Shown: piece by piece, positions 34,617 to 42,470 of the stretch
How positions within the stretch are numbered: position 1 is the stretch's first letter
Layout of the letters: the number at the start of each line of letters is the position of its first letter
NCBI GenBank assembly: GCA_002421905.1
Contig: DISK01000014.1
Span: 1-64,000, forward strand
Length of the DNA: 64,000 nucleotides
Source of the DNA: Micavibrio sp. UBA6212
GTDB taxonomy: Bacteria; Pseudomonadota; Alphaproteobacteria; Micavibrionales; Micavibrionaceae
Direction of reading: 5' to 3'
Made by a program: the position numbers and the translations under genes
Notes under the pieces: model-generated
Told to the model about the DNA's origin: nothing
Databases searched by the model: none
Seen by the model: only the letters and a program-made list of their open reading frames with translations

Positions 34617-34631
34617 ATACCACTATGGTAT
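34617..34631 (+). promoter_or_regulatory. Operator copy 3: ATACCA-CTA-TGGTAT
   Basis: Perfect 6-bp inverted repeat with a 3-base spacer, 35 bases before the start of the second XRE gene, where a repressor could block transcription. Confidence 0.7.
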
Positions 34632-34666
34632 AAAACAAAAAATGACCATTCGGGAGAAAAAGCAAC

Positions 34667-34960
34667 ATGGACAATATTTCGGACATACAAAAACCCGCAG
34701 ACCTGTACCGACAATCAACAATTCACGACATTCAGGCCGGACAGCTCCTAAGACTATACAGAAAGAAACGCAAAATCTCCCAGTCGCAACTAGCCGACCA
34801 CGCGGGCGTAAGCTTTCAACAATATCAAAAATATGAAAAAGGTCAGAATCGCATCAGCATAGGCCGCTTGTTTTTGCTCTGTGACGGATTGAAGATCAAA
34901 CCATCCAGATTCATCGGAAAACTGGAAAAATTGAGTAAAAGCAATACATTAGATCAATAA
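34667..34960 (+). CDS. XRE-family transcriptional regulator 2
   Basis: 97 residues with a helix-turn-helix at about 22-80 (AGQLLRLYRKKRKISQSQLA; SFQQYQKYEKGQNRISIG). It is related in layout to the regulator near metK (QQVQKYEKGRNRLSASR) and to XRE 1. The GGGAGAA site precedes the ATG at 34667. Expression is probably controlled by the two operators between the genes. A tRNA-Arg gene lies immediately downstream on the opposite strand. Confidence 0.8.
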   Translation: MDNISDIQKPADLYRQSTIHDIQAGQLLRLYRKKRKISQSQLADHAGVSFQQYQKYEKGQNRISIGRLFLLCDGLKIKPSRFIGKLEKLSKSNTLDQ

Positions 34961-34985
34961 GCTTGGACATTTGATTAAAAAAGAA

Positions 34986-35062
34986 TGGTGCGCCCGGAGG
35001 GATTCGAACCCCAAACCTCCTGATCCGTAGTCAGGTGCTCTATCCAGTTGAGCTACGGGCGC
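34986..35062 (-). tRNA. tRNA-Arg (ACG)
   Basis: Acceptor stem GCGCCCG/CGGGCGC, discriminator A, CCA encoded at 34986-34988. The anticodon stem CCTGA/TCAGG has loop CTACGGA, so the anticodon is ACG, usually read as ICG. T-arm GGTTCGAATCC. Confidence 0.96.
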
Positions 35063-35335
35063 AAACGATCCTTTTTTCAAAGTGGGTGGAACATACTTTA
35101 GCCGCCTGACAAATGCAAGTCAAAAAATCATGCAAAAAGGATAGCTGATTTCAAGCTTCATTCTTGACATTTTTTCCATACAATTCCATAAGTTACATTG
35201 CACTTTTGAGCGAGAGATTCGCTTGAGAGTCCCGTATGATTATGTTGTAGCCATATGGACGTATATGAATGTAATAGATATACTCTTGCGTAAAGATTCT
35301 GGAATCAAAAATACTTAAAGGGACACCCCTCTCTC

Positions 35336-36493
35336 ATGAACACGTTGAACGCCCCCCGCTTTATTCGCAGTCTTCTGGTTACGACGGCCGTTGTGCTTTG
35401 CGCATCCACTTCAATGGCGCAATCAGGCGGAAAAACACCGGCACTGGTTATTACCAACCAACCGCTTCCTGCGGCACTGGCGGGTCAGGTTTATACGAAG
35501 CCTGTCCAGACGACGAACATCGCGCCACAAAGCCTGCTGCAATCCTATTACGGCACGTCCGACACAATGGTGTCGCGCAAGATTGGTGACATCCACAAGG
35601 ATCTGGGCAGTCTGCAACAGGACATGGCAAAACTCTCCGAACGAATTCTCGGACTGGAAAAATTCAATCAATCCGAAGCCGCCAATTATTATGCAAGTAC
35701 AGCCACGATCAGCACACAATTGCAATCCGGAACAACGCCGGGCAACCCGCGCTTGCTGCAAAAACTGGCCAAGGCTCAAGACAGCCTCGATAAACTGGCG
35801 CGCAATGTCAACGACATGAACGATCTGGCCATTGAAATCACCAAATCCGGCTCCGTGGCGTCCTACCTGTTGGAAGGCGCACGCTCTGCCTATGGCTTGA
35901 CTGGCGCAGTCGAAGAAGACCATGTGCAACTGGCCCAACTCGAAGACAGCGTCAACAACACCATCATCATCATTGATCGCTTGCAAAACAACATCAACGA
36001 TGACATCACCCGCACCAGTGCCTATCTGGCAACCGAACGCAATAACCTGCGGACGATGTCTCTGGCGGTATCTGATGGAAACCTGTTGGGGAAATCCTTG
36101 TCATCCCGTCCATTCACATCAACAGCCAAGAAAACCGAAACTGTTGAACTGGCTAAAATTTCCACGCCAGAACAGGCTCCAGCCCCGAGCAACCCTCGCC
36201 CGCTGGTCAAAATTCGCTTTGACCGTGAAAATGTAGATTACGAACAACCGGTTTATCTTGCCTTGAACGAAGCCATGGAAAAATTCCCTGATGCCCGTTT
36301 CGAACTGGTCGCCGTCTATCCTGCCGAAGGCAACGCAGCTCAAGCCGCGATTGAAAGCACCAAGTCACGCCGCAATGCCGAACGTGTCTTGCGCTCAATG
36401 ACGGAAATGGGCATGCCAATGGATAAGGTGGATATTTCCTACGCGTCCAGTTCGGATGTCGGCAGCAGCGAAGTCCATATCTACGTCCGCTAG
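35336..36493 (+). CDS. Exported protein with a C-terminal OmpA-like domain
   Basis: 385 residues. Signal peptide FIRSLLVTTAVVLCASTSMA is cut before QSGGK. The middle (about 70-230) is coiled-coil (KIGDIHKDLGSLQQDMAKLS; KLAKAQDSLDKLARNVNDMN). The last 95 residues (VKIRFDRENVDYEQPVYLAL to the end) have the layout of an OmpA/MotB-like peptidoglycan-binding domain (RNAERVLRSMTEMGMPMDKV is the RA/RxxxV helix). Upstream, 35216-35306 contains three GANTC methylation sites and TTGACA at 35164-35169, so cell-cycle control is possible. No close family was identified. Confidence 0.7.
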   Translation: MNTLNAPRFIRSLLVTTAVVLCASTSMAQSGGKTPALVITNQPLPAALAGQVYTKPVQTTNIAPQSLLQSYYGTSDTMVSRKIGDIHKDLGSLQQDMAKLSERILGLEKFNQSEAANYYASTATISTQLQSGTTPGNPRLLQKLAKAQDSLDKLARNVNDMNDLAIEITKSGSVASYLLEGARSAYGLTGAVEEDHVQLAQLEDSVNNTIIIIDRLQNNINDDITRTSAYLATERNNLRTMSLAVSDGNLLGKSLSSRPFTSTAKKTETVELAKISTPEQAPAPSNPRPLVKIRFDRENVDYEQPVYLALNEAMEKFPDARFELVAVYPAEGNAAQAAIESTKSRRNAERVLRSMTEMGMPMDKVDISYASSSDVGSSEVHIYVR

Positions 36494-36501
36494 AATCTAG
36501 A

Positions 36502-36578
36502 GTCTCCGTAGCTCAGTTGGATAGAGCACAAGTTTCCTAAACTTGGGGCCGCAGGTTCAATTCCTGCCGGAGACGCCA
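36502..36578 (+). tRNA. tRNA-Arg (CCT)
   Basis: Acceptor GTCTCCG/CGGAGAC, discriminator G, CCA encoded. The anticodon stem CAAGT/ACTTG carries loop TTCCTAA: anticodon CCT. T-arm GGTTCAATTCC. It reads AGG codons. Confidence 0.96.
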
Positions 36579-36607
36579 CGTCACCTTTCAACGTCACAAT
36601 GCGAGAG

Positions 36608-36683
36608 GCCCTATTCCCTTCCCCCTTGGGCCGATAGGCCCTATTCCCTTCCCCCTTGAGGGGGGAAGGTCAGGATGGGGGTG
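36608..36683. repeat. REP-like array (two units)
   Basis: Two units with the shared GGCCCTATTCCCTTCCCCCTT start, 30 bases apart; the second ends CCCTTCCCCCTTGAGGGGGG then AAGGTCAGGATGGGGGTG. It lies between tRNA-Arg(CCT) and trmN6. Confidence 0.9.
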
Positions 36684-36716
36684 TATAAAATTGATCCCTG
36701 AATCAAGAACATATCT

Positions 36717-37454
36717 CTATATCCCAGCCCCAGCCCTTAAAACAGCATCCGCCTCTTGAGTATAACGTCCATCTGCTTCATGTAACACCAATCCGGCATG
36801 AATGCGAGCAGGTGTTTTACGGTCTTTGATCGCGCGGATAATCACACGCTTGGCCTCGATGCCAACGCGGGGCCACAAGGGGATAATCTCGACAGCACCA
36901 AACATTTTTCCCATCCCGCGAATAATCCTGTCAGTACCAGACGCCGGATAAATAATTGTCACCCCGCCCCCGTTTTTGACCAGACGATGCGCGACCCTGA
37001 TCCAGTCTTCCAATGACAATTCTTCATCCTGATGGCCATGCGCCTTGGCACGCAGCGCGTGAGGGGACGGGGTATGATCTCCGGCCTCACGAAACGGAGG
37101 ATTCACCATCACCTGATCGTAAAGTGGTTTTTGCGGTCCTTCGAAATCCCGAATATCACAACAATAAAATTCCGTGCGATCCGACACAGAATTAAGCGCC
37201 GCATTTTGTTGTGCCAGATCGAAATAGACCTGCTCACGCTCGATACCGCTCAACCGGATATCAGGACAACGGTGGGTCAGACAAAAACTCGCGCCACCCA
37301 CTCCGCACCCCAGATCAAGTACATGATCGCCGGACTTGGCGGGACACGCCGCCGCCAACATCACACTATCCAGTGACGTTCGAAAGGCTCCGTCTGCCGG
37401 TTGCAACAACCGCACCTGTTTATCCAATACCTGAATCTCGATAACGTTATTCAT
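36717..37454 (-). CDS. tRNA1(Val) (adenine-N6) methyltransferase-like protein
   Basis: 245 residues. SAM-dependent Rossmann methyltransferase with VLDLGCGVGGASFCLTHRCP (motif I, about 45-64) and MVNPPFREAGDHTPS (the NPPF/Y active-site motif, about 113-127), which places it in the TrmN6/TrmL-type N6-adenine methylase group. The QLLQPADGAFRTSLDSVML-type N-terminal segment is characteristic of TrmN6. ATG at 37454 preceded by GGGGGG-AUGGG; it overlaps the upstream gene stop by eight bases (ATGAATAA), so the two are coupled. Confidence 0.85.
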   Translation of the reverse strand: MNNVIEIQVLDKQVRLLQPADGAFRTSLDSVMLAAACPAKSGDHVLDLGCGVGGASFCLTHRCPDIRLSGIEREQVYFDLAQQNAALNSVSDRTEFYCCDIRDFEGPQKPLYDQVMVNPPFREAGDHTPSPHALRAKAHGHQDEELSLEDWIRVAHRLVKNGGGVTIIYPASGTDRIIRGMGKMFGAVEIIPLWPRVGIEAKRVIIRAIKDRKTPARIHAGLVLHEADGRYTQEADAVLRAGAGI

Positions 37455-38436
37455 GATCGAACCCATCCCCCCATTCCAGTTTCCTGGTGGCTTTATATAA
37501 CGGGGAAGACTTCGCAATCTCCATTGTCTGCGCTTGGCCTTCTTTGGTGCAAACCTGCAACGCCGTCACGCGTGCCGTCGAGGGATGTCCGATAATCCGG
37601 CAGGTCGGACGTTTGACTGGCGCGCGGCTCAACGCAATCCACGAAAATTTTTCATCTTCATATCCCAACGTCGATCCTGATTTCAAACTCTTGTGCATTT
37701 TACTGCGCTCGACCCGAACCGAAAAATGACACCACCTGTTTTCTTCCTGACTTAACGGACATACACCATCTTGCGGGCAAGGGCCCGCCAGATACGCCCC
37801 ATTCAGTCTTGGCAATAAACTCCGCACCCGCTCGATCACAGAAAAGCCGAGCGGCGTTCCCGTCTCAACAATCACCATAGTTCCCGAACATCTGTCCCAA
37901 AGATTGCGGATCGCATCACTCCAATGGGATGAATTCAATTCATTGAGAACATAAGACGCCAGAACCAGATCATAAGTCCCATCCGGCAAGGATTTTTCCA
38001 ATCCGGAGGGCGCCCACGAAATATCGGCATCAATTTCCGGTGTGATGAATCTTGTTCCAACGTCTTTCAAATGAATGTTTGGCTCGACCAAGGTCAGATT
38101 TTGAAAATCCCAAAGTTGCGACGCCGCAAAACTGGCCGTTCCGGGCCCCGCCCCGACATCCAGAACCGAAGCAGGTGCAAAATCCGGCACCAAATCCCGA
38201 ACCAGTTCCAGAACGCGCATATTGGCTGAAAAAGTCGCGGGCAACCGCGCCACCAGATAGGCCAGTGCTTCATCCGGAGTTTTTAACTGGAAATGGCGAT
38301 TATTCCCCTTGCCCTCAATCCGGCGATATCGCTCGGACATCTGCGCCGCAGCCCCCATAATGGTTGCAACGCGCCCGTTTTGCTGGACAGCGTCTTCGAT
38401 GCAAGCGCGCAAAGCGTGTGGAAATTGAGTTGCCAT
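37447..38436 (-). CDS. Rsm22-like methyltransferase (ribosome-associated)
   Basis: 329 residues starting MATQFPHALRACIEDAVQQN; upstream in-frame codons are discarded because the alphaproteobacterial homologues begin here. SAM motif SVLDVGAGPGTASFAASQL (about 96-114) is visible. A Cys-rich insert (GPCPQDGVCPL, WCHF) fits the [4Fe-4S] site of Rsm22/DUF2344-type proteins, which modify or assemble the small ribosomal subunit. Its start codon overlaps the leader of the divergent polyprenyl synthase by two bases. Fe-S ligation is inference. Confidence 0.85.
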   Translation of the reverse strand: MATQFPHALRACIEDAVQQNGRVATIMGAAAQMSERYRRIEGKGNNRHFQLKTPDEALAYLVARLPATFSANMRVLELVRDLVPDFAPASVLDVGAGPGTASFAASQLWDFQNLTLVEPNIHLKDVGTRFITPEIDADISWAPSGLEKSLPDGTYDLVLASYVLNELNSSHWSDAIRNLWDRCSGTMVIVETGTPLGFSVIERVRSLLPRLNGAYLAGPCPQDGVCPLSQEENRWCHFSVRVERSKMHKSLKSGSTLGYEDEKFSWIALSRAPVKRPTCRIIGHPSTARVTALQVCTKEGQAQTMEIAKSSPLYKATRKLEWGDGFDHE

Positions 38437-38500
38437 GCCTGTTTGTAGCGTTACGACAATCTCTTGGCAATGCCCCAGAATTAAGATATATCTCTTGCCC

Positions 38501-39517
38501 ATGATAAAAGCGGCCCCAGCAAAAAAAATCCCCCCTTCCAACCCGTTGGAAGATCTGGCGGTACGCCTTGCGCCCGATATGAAATCGGTCAATGCTCTCA
38601 TTCTTGAACGCATGGTCTCCGAAGTCCCGCTCATCCCTCAACTGGCCGGATATTTGATCGCGGCGGGCGGCAAACGCATCCGCCCTTTGATGACACTGGC
38701 TTCGACCCGCCTTTTTGATGAAAAAACTGACCGCCCGTTCCGTTTGGCGGCAGCCGTCGAATTTATTCATACCGCCACCCTGCTGCATGATGATGTGGTG
38801 GATGAGAGCGATCAGCGCCGTGGCCAAGCCTCGGCCAATGCCCTTTTTGGCAACCAATCCAGCGTACTGGTCGGGGATTTCCTGTTCTCGAAATCTTTTG
38901 AATTGATGGTCGAAGACGGCTCGATTGACGTGTTGGGGATCTTGTCCAAAGCATCCGCCATTATTGCCGAAGGCGAAGTGCTGCAACTCTCTATCCAGAA
39001 TGCGCTGGATACGAATATTAACCAATATTTACAAGTCATTGCCGCAAAAACCGCCGCCCTGTTCGCGGCGGCGTGTGAAATCGGCCCCGTGATTACCGGA
39101 CAATCCCCCGAGATTCGCCAATCCTTACGCGATTACGGTCACCATGTCGGCATGGCCTTCCAGATCGCCGACGATGTGCTGGATTATCAATCAAGCGCGG
39201 CAGAACTCGGAAAATCCATCGGAGACGACTTCAAAGAAGGCAAAATGACCGCACCGGTTATCTATGCGATAGAAGCAGCAAAAGCCGTAGATGACAAAGA
39301 ATTCTGGGTCAGAACCTTCGAACAAAAAGACGTCACGCAAGACGATCTCGAACACGCGCAAAACCTGATCCGCGGTTCAGGCGCCGATCAAAAGACCCTT
39401 GACCTTGCTCAAAAACATACCCAACTTGCCCGTAACGCACTGAATTGCCTTCCAGAATCAGACCTGAAAAACACTCTTCTTGATCTGGCGCTTTTCGCAC
39501 TGAACCGGAAGAGCTAA
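38501..39517 (+). CDS. ispB: Polyprenyl diphosphate synthase (octaprenyl/decaprenyl type)
   Basis: 338 residues after choosing the ATG at 38501 (MIKAAPAKKIPPSN). Trans-prenyltransferase that builds the ubiquinone side chain. First aspartate-rich motif LLHDDVVDESDQRRG (about 91-105), second FQIADDVLDYQS (about 215-226), conserved GGKRIRPL, and the CLD-type chain-length cluster before the first DD. Product length is not certain from sequence; ispB is used as the family name. It is divergent from the two methyltransferases. Confidence 0.9.
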   Translation: MIKAAPAKKIPPSNPLEDLAVRLAPDMKSVNALILERMVSEVPLIPQLAGYLIAAGGKRIRPLMTLASTRLFDEKTDRPFRLAAAVEFIHTATLLHDDVVDESDQRRGQASANALFGNQSSVLVGDFLFSKSFELMVEDGSIDVLGILSKASAIIAEGEVLQLSIQNALDTNINQYLQVIAAKTAALFAAACEIGPVITGQSPEIRQSLRDYGHHVGMAFQIADDVLDYQSSAAELGKSIGDDFKEGKMTAPVIYAIEAAKAVDDKEFWVRTFEQKDVTQDDLEHAQNLIRGSGADQKTLDLAQKHTQLARNALNCLPESDLKNTLLDLALFALNRKS

Positions 39518-39664
39518 CCCCCTCTTCCACACCCAAGAACACCGACACTTTCATCTTATTGAAATAAAAGACAGATTGCCCACCGAAAGTCTGTGGAAAG
39601 TCCCTACAAATTATCCTAATTTTAACACTATGTGCTATAATGTAGTGTGGGGAATTATGGTGCA

Positions 39665-41146
39665 ATGGGCGCAATGATAGCTAAAAACAAAAATTCACGA
39701 TGTCGCAAAAACTCTTCCGGCGGTTTCTCGCTGATCGAAGTCGCAATCGCGCTAATTGTCATTGGTCTCCTAATGGCCGCAGTCCTGCAGACATACAATA
39801 TGTATGCGATCGAGCAGGTGCGCCTTGAATCAAGATCGAAAGTTGAAACTGTCAAAACTGCTCTGTACAGATATATGTATCGCTACGGAAGATATCCTCT
39901 TCCTGCCCCACGAAACGCAGCAATGGGGAGTGCAGCCTTTGGCAGGGAAGTCACAGGTCCTGTAACAACATTGTGTTCTTCTGGGGCAGCAGCAGCTGGA
40001 GATGTTTGTGTAACCACAATAGGATCAGCCGATACATCAGCAGACGTGGACGCCTTACCAGACCCTGTTTTAATCGGAGATATTCCTTTTGCAACATTGG
40101 GGATACGATATGACAACACATTGGATCCTTGGGGAGGCAAGTTCACCTATGCTGTCACTGGAAATATGACATCAATGGGAAGCAGTGATAGCTGGGGAGC
40201 CATAGAAGTTCTGGATAAAGATGGAAATAATGCGTTTTCTGTGGGGGCTCAACGCGCTCACTACTTTATAACCAGTGCTGGCCCTGACAGAAAAGGAGCC
40301 TTTGGGGTTGGGGGAACCGAAATAGCCGCCTGTACCGCTACTTCAGGAACAGATCAGGAAAACTGTGATAGAGACGGAACATTCAGATCAAATCAGGATC
40401 TCTCCTCGGTTGAAAAGCTGACACAAATATACGATGGAGATAACGTATCACATTTTGACGACTTTGTTTATTACACAGATTCAACTGATGCGGGTATATG
40501 GACCAGATTGACGGCCACGACACCAGGCCAGATCGATATAGCGAACACCAATGCCCAGAACACAAAAATTGGAGCTTTTCCTACATCTGCTCCCGCGACA
40601 TGCTCCGCTGAATGCACCCCCATCTGTACAACAGCCAAAGCATCTTGTGATTCAGGTTGCGGTGGGGCTCCAGCATGTCTAGCGGCCTGCACCGCTGCAA
40701 AAACCAGTTGCGACAGCTCCTGTTCAACAACGAATTGCAAATCTCTCCCACGTACAAAGGTTGATGTTGAAGGGTCGGTCAGGGCAAATCAGGTAAACAC
40801 CAACAGATTATGCTATGACAACTCTATAACGGGCTGTACTTCAAATTTGGCCGTTCCAATTCCATATGGAGTATTCACACCACGCACAGTCGGAGGAATC
40901 CCAACTACGGGAGCAGGAACAACCGTCGAAAACTCCCCAAACTATAGAAACAGGGGTGGGGGCATTCTTTGTAGGTCAAATATGGCCATGCGTGGAATGG
41001 GTACAGGTGAAGAGTTGTGCGCTTATACGACATACTTTTCAAGTGCCGGCACTCTCGGTACTTCTTCTTGTGGGACAGGATACTATGCCAAAGGAATTAA
41101 CTCGGACGGCACATTCTGTTGTTCAAATGCCGCCTCATGCTATTAG
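39665..41146 (+). CDS. Large type IV prepilin-like protein 1 (Cys-rich tip)
   Basis: 493 residues (start chosen at ATG 39665; an ATG three codons later and a GTG at 39647 are possible). Prepilin peptidase site G20/F21, with FSLIE (E at +5), then a 20-residue hydrophobic helix (VAIALIVIGLLMAAVLQTY). The body has LDPWGGKFTYAVTGN, a pilin calcium/aspartate loop, and YFITSAGPDRKGAFG. A cysteine-dense loop lies at about 310-360 (CSAECTPICTTAKASCD). The C-terminus shows the shared tip module NRLCYDNSITGC ... GYYAKGINSDGTFCC. It is the first of three co-directional paralogues. Confidence 0.85.
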   Translation: MGAMIAKNKNSRCRKNSSGGFSLIEVAIALIVIGLLMAAVLQTYNMYAIEQVRLESRSKVETVKTALYRYMYRYGRYPLPAPRNAAMGSAAFGREVTGPVTTLCSSGAAAAGDVCVTTIGSADTSADVDALPDPVLIGDIPFATLGIRYDNTLDPWGGKFTYAVTGNMTSMGSSDSWGAIEVLDKDGNNAFSVGAQRAHYFITSAGPDRKGAFGVGGTEIAACTATSGTDQENCDRDGTFRSNQDLSSVEKLTQIYDGDNVSHFDDFVYYTDSTDAGIWTRLTATTPGQIDIANTNAQNTKIGAFPTSAPATCSAECTPICTTAKASCDSGCGGAPACLAACTAAKTSCDSSCSTTNCKSLPRTKVDVEGSVRANQVNTNRLCYDNSITGCTSNLAVPIPYGVFTPRTVGGIPTTGAGTTVENSPNYRNRGGGILCRSNMAMRGMGTGEELCAYTTYFSSAGTLGTSSCGTGYYAKGINSDGTFCCSNAASCY

Positions 41147-41153
41147 GGATAAC

Positions 41154-42470
41154 ATGACAAAAAACAACGATCGCAAAACACAAAAGATTACCCACGACAA
41201 TAGGTCGCGCGAACAAGGGTTCACTTTGATTGAACTGTCAATTGTTATCCTGATCTTTGCAATCATGGTGACTCCATTGATCTCCCTATATGCCAGATAT
41301 ATCGAAGAAAAGAGAATCATAACGTCAAAAGAAATCCTATCAGACGCGAATACCAGACTCTCCACCTATTACACGAGAGGATCTTATCCTTGCCCTTCTG
41401 ATCTTTCCAAGGGGTTAGGAGATCCTGATATGGGAGTCGACTTTTGTGGGACAAGCTCTTTTGCGGCAGTCGCAGCAGCCATACCACTCAATACATGTAT
41501 CAACGGGGGTGGCATTTGCCGTGTCGAGGGAACAAGAGACATGGATGGCGATGGGTTTAACGACCCTATCCTGATTGGCGGTGTCCCCTTTGCAACATTG
41601 GCAGCAAAACAGGAGGGCACAGTAGGAATTGATGATGTTGCCAGAGATGCGTGGGGAAACATGCTTTTTTATGCAGTATCACAAAACCTAACAAACGCAT
41701 CACATCCCGACTTGAACAGAATAGAAAATGGTCTTGTGAACGACTACAGCTATGGAGTCATCGACGCAAAAGATGAATTTGGAAATGATACCAGTGGAAT
41801 GAATGGTGATTCCCAATTTCTGGTTTTTTCACCAGGCCCTAACCAGATCGGCGCATTCACAATTTCTGGCGCAATATCCTTACCTTGTGACACAACAACA
41901 ACGGAAGGTGAAAATTGTGATCAGGATGGGGTTTTTGTATCAGCATTAGGAAACTATGATGCAAATACAGCAGCACGATATGATGACTTAATTCACTTCA
42001 ATAAAATCCCCACTGGTGACCTATGGGGATATATCCTCAATACATCTACAGGAACAACAACAGCAAGCATCAAAAACCATAATGTGGGAAATGTGGGTAT
42101 TTTAACAACGACCCCACAAGCAAAGCTTGATGTAAACGGTACGTTATCCACGCCATCCATTTTGGCCAACACATACTGTAAACCTAGTGGGGCTGGAGTC
42201 ACAGGATGCCTCCCTCTGGATTTCTTCTGGTACTCCTATACATCTCCAACACTCAAATCCACCCCATCAGGCAGTATATTCATTAAAAACACCTGCTCAC
42301 AAAGTTACGAAGCCATAACTTCCATCAAGAACGGACAAGTCACCTGCGCCAAAGTCTCCGCACCCCCCGCGCCAACAGGGCCAAAAGAATGTGACTCTGG
42401 ATACTACATGACCGGAGTTAGAACAGATGGATGTATATATTGTTCAGGAGGAACCAGTCCGAAATGTTAA
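41154..42470 (+). CDS. Large type IV prepilin-like protein 2
   Basis: 438 residues, ATG at 41154, 7 bases after gene 1. Cleavage site G22/F23 with FTLIE (E at +5) and hydrophobic helix LSIVILIFAIMVTPLISLY. The body carries ARDAWGNMLFYAVSQN and FLVFSPGPNQIGAFT, matching gene 1 and 3. The C-terminal tip reads LDVNGTLSTPSILANTYCKP then GVTGC, and GYYMTGVRTDGCIYC. Its stop overlaps the start of gene 3 by 7 bases, so translation is coupled. Function inferred only: minor pilin or pilus-tip adhesin. Confidence 0.85.
   Translation: MTKNNDRKTQKITHDNRSREQGFTLIELSIVILIFAIMVTPLISLYARYIEEKRIITSKEILSDANTRLSTYYTRGSYPCPSDLSKGLGDPDMGVDFCGTSSFAAVAAAIPLNTCINGGGICRVEGTRDMDGDGFNDPILIGGVPFATLAAKQEGTVGIDDVARDAWGNMLFYAVSQNLTNASHPDLNRIENGLVNDYSYGVIDAKDEFGNDTSGMNGDSQFLVFSPGPNQIGAFTISGAISLPCDTTTTEGENCDQDGVFVSALGNYDANTAARYDDLIHFNKIPTGDLWGYILNTSTGTTTASIKNHNVGNVGILTTTPQAKLDVNGTLSTPSILANTYCKPSGAGVTGCLPLDFFWYSYTSPTLKSTPSGSIFIKNTCSQSYEAITSIKNGQVTCAKVSAPPAPTGPKECDSGYYMTGVRTDGCIYCSGGTSPKC

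Noticed and set aside
34986..35062. Attachment site duplicated from the tRNA-Arg 3' end
   Set aside because: No second copy of the tRNA 3' end was seen in the window and no integrase gene is present.
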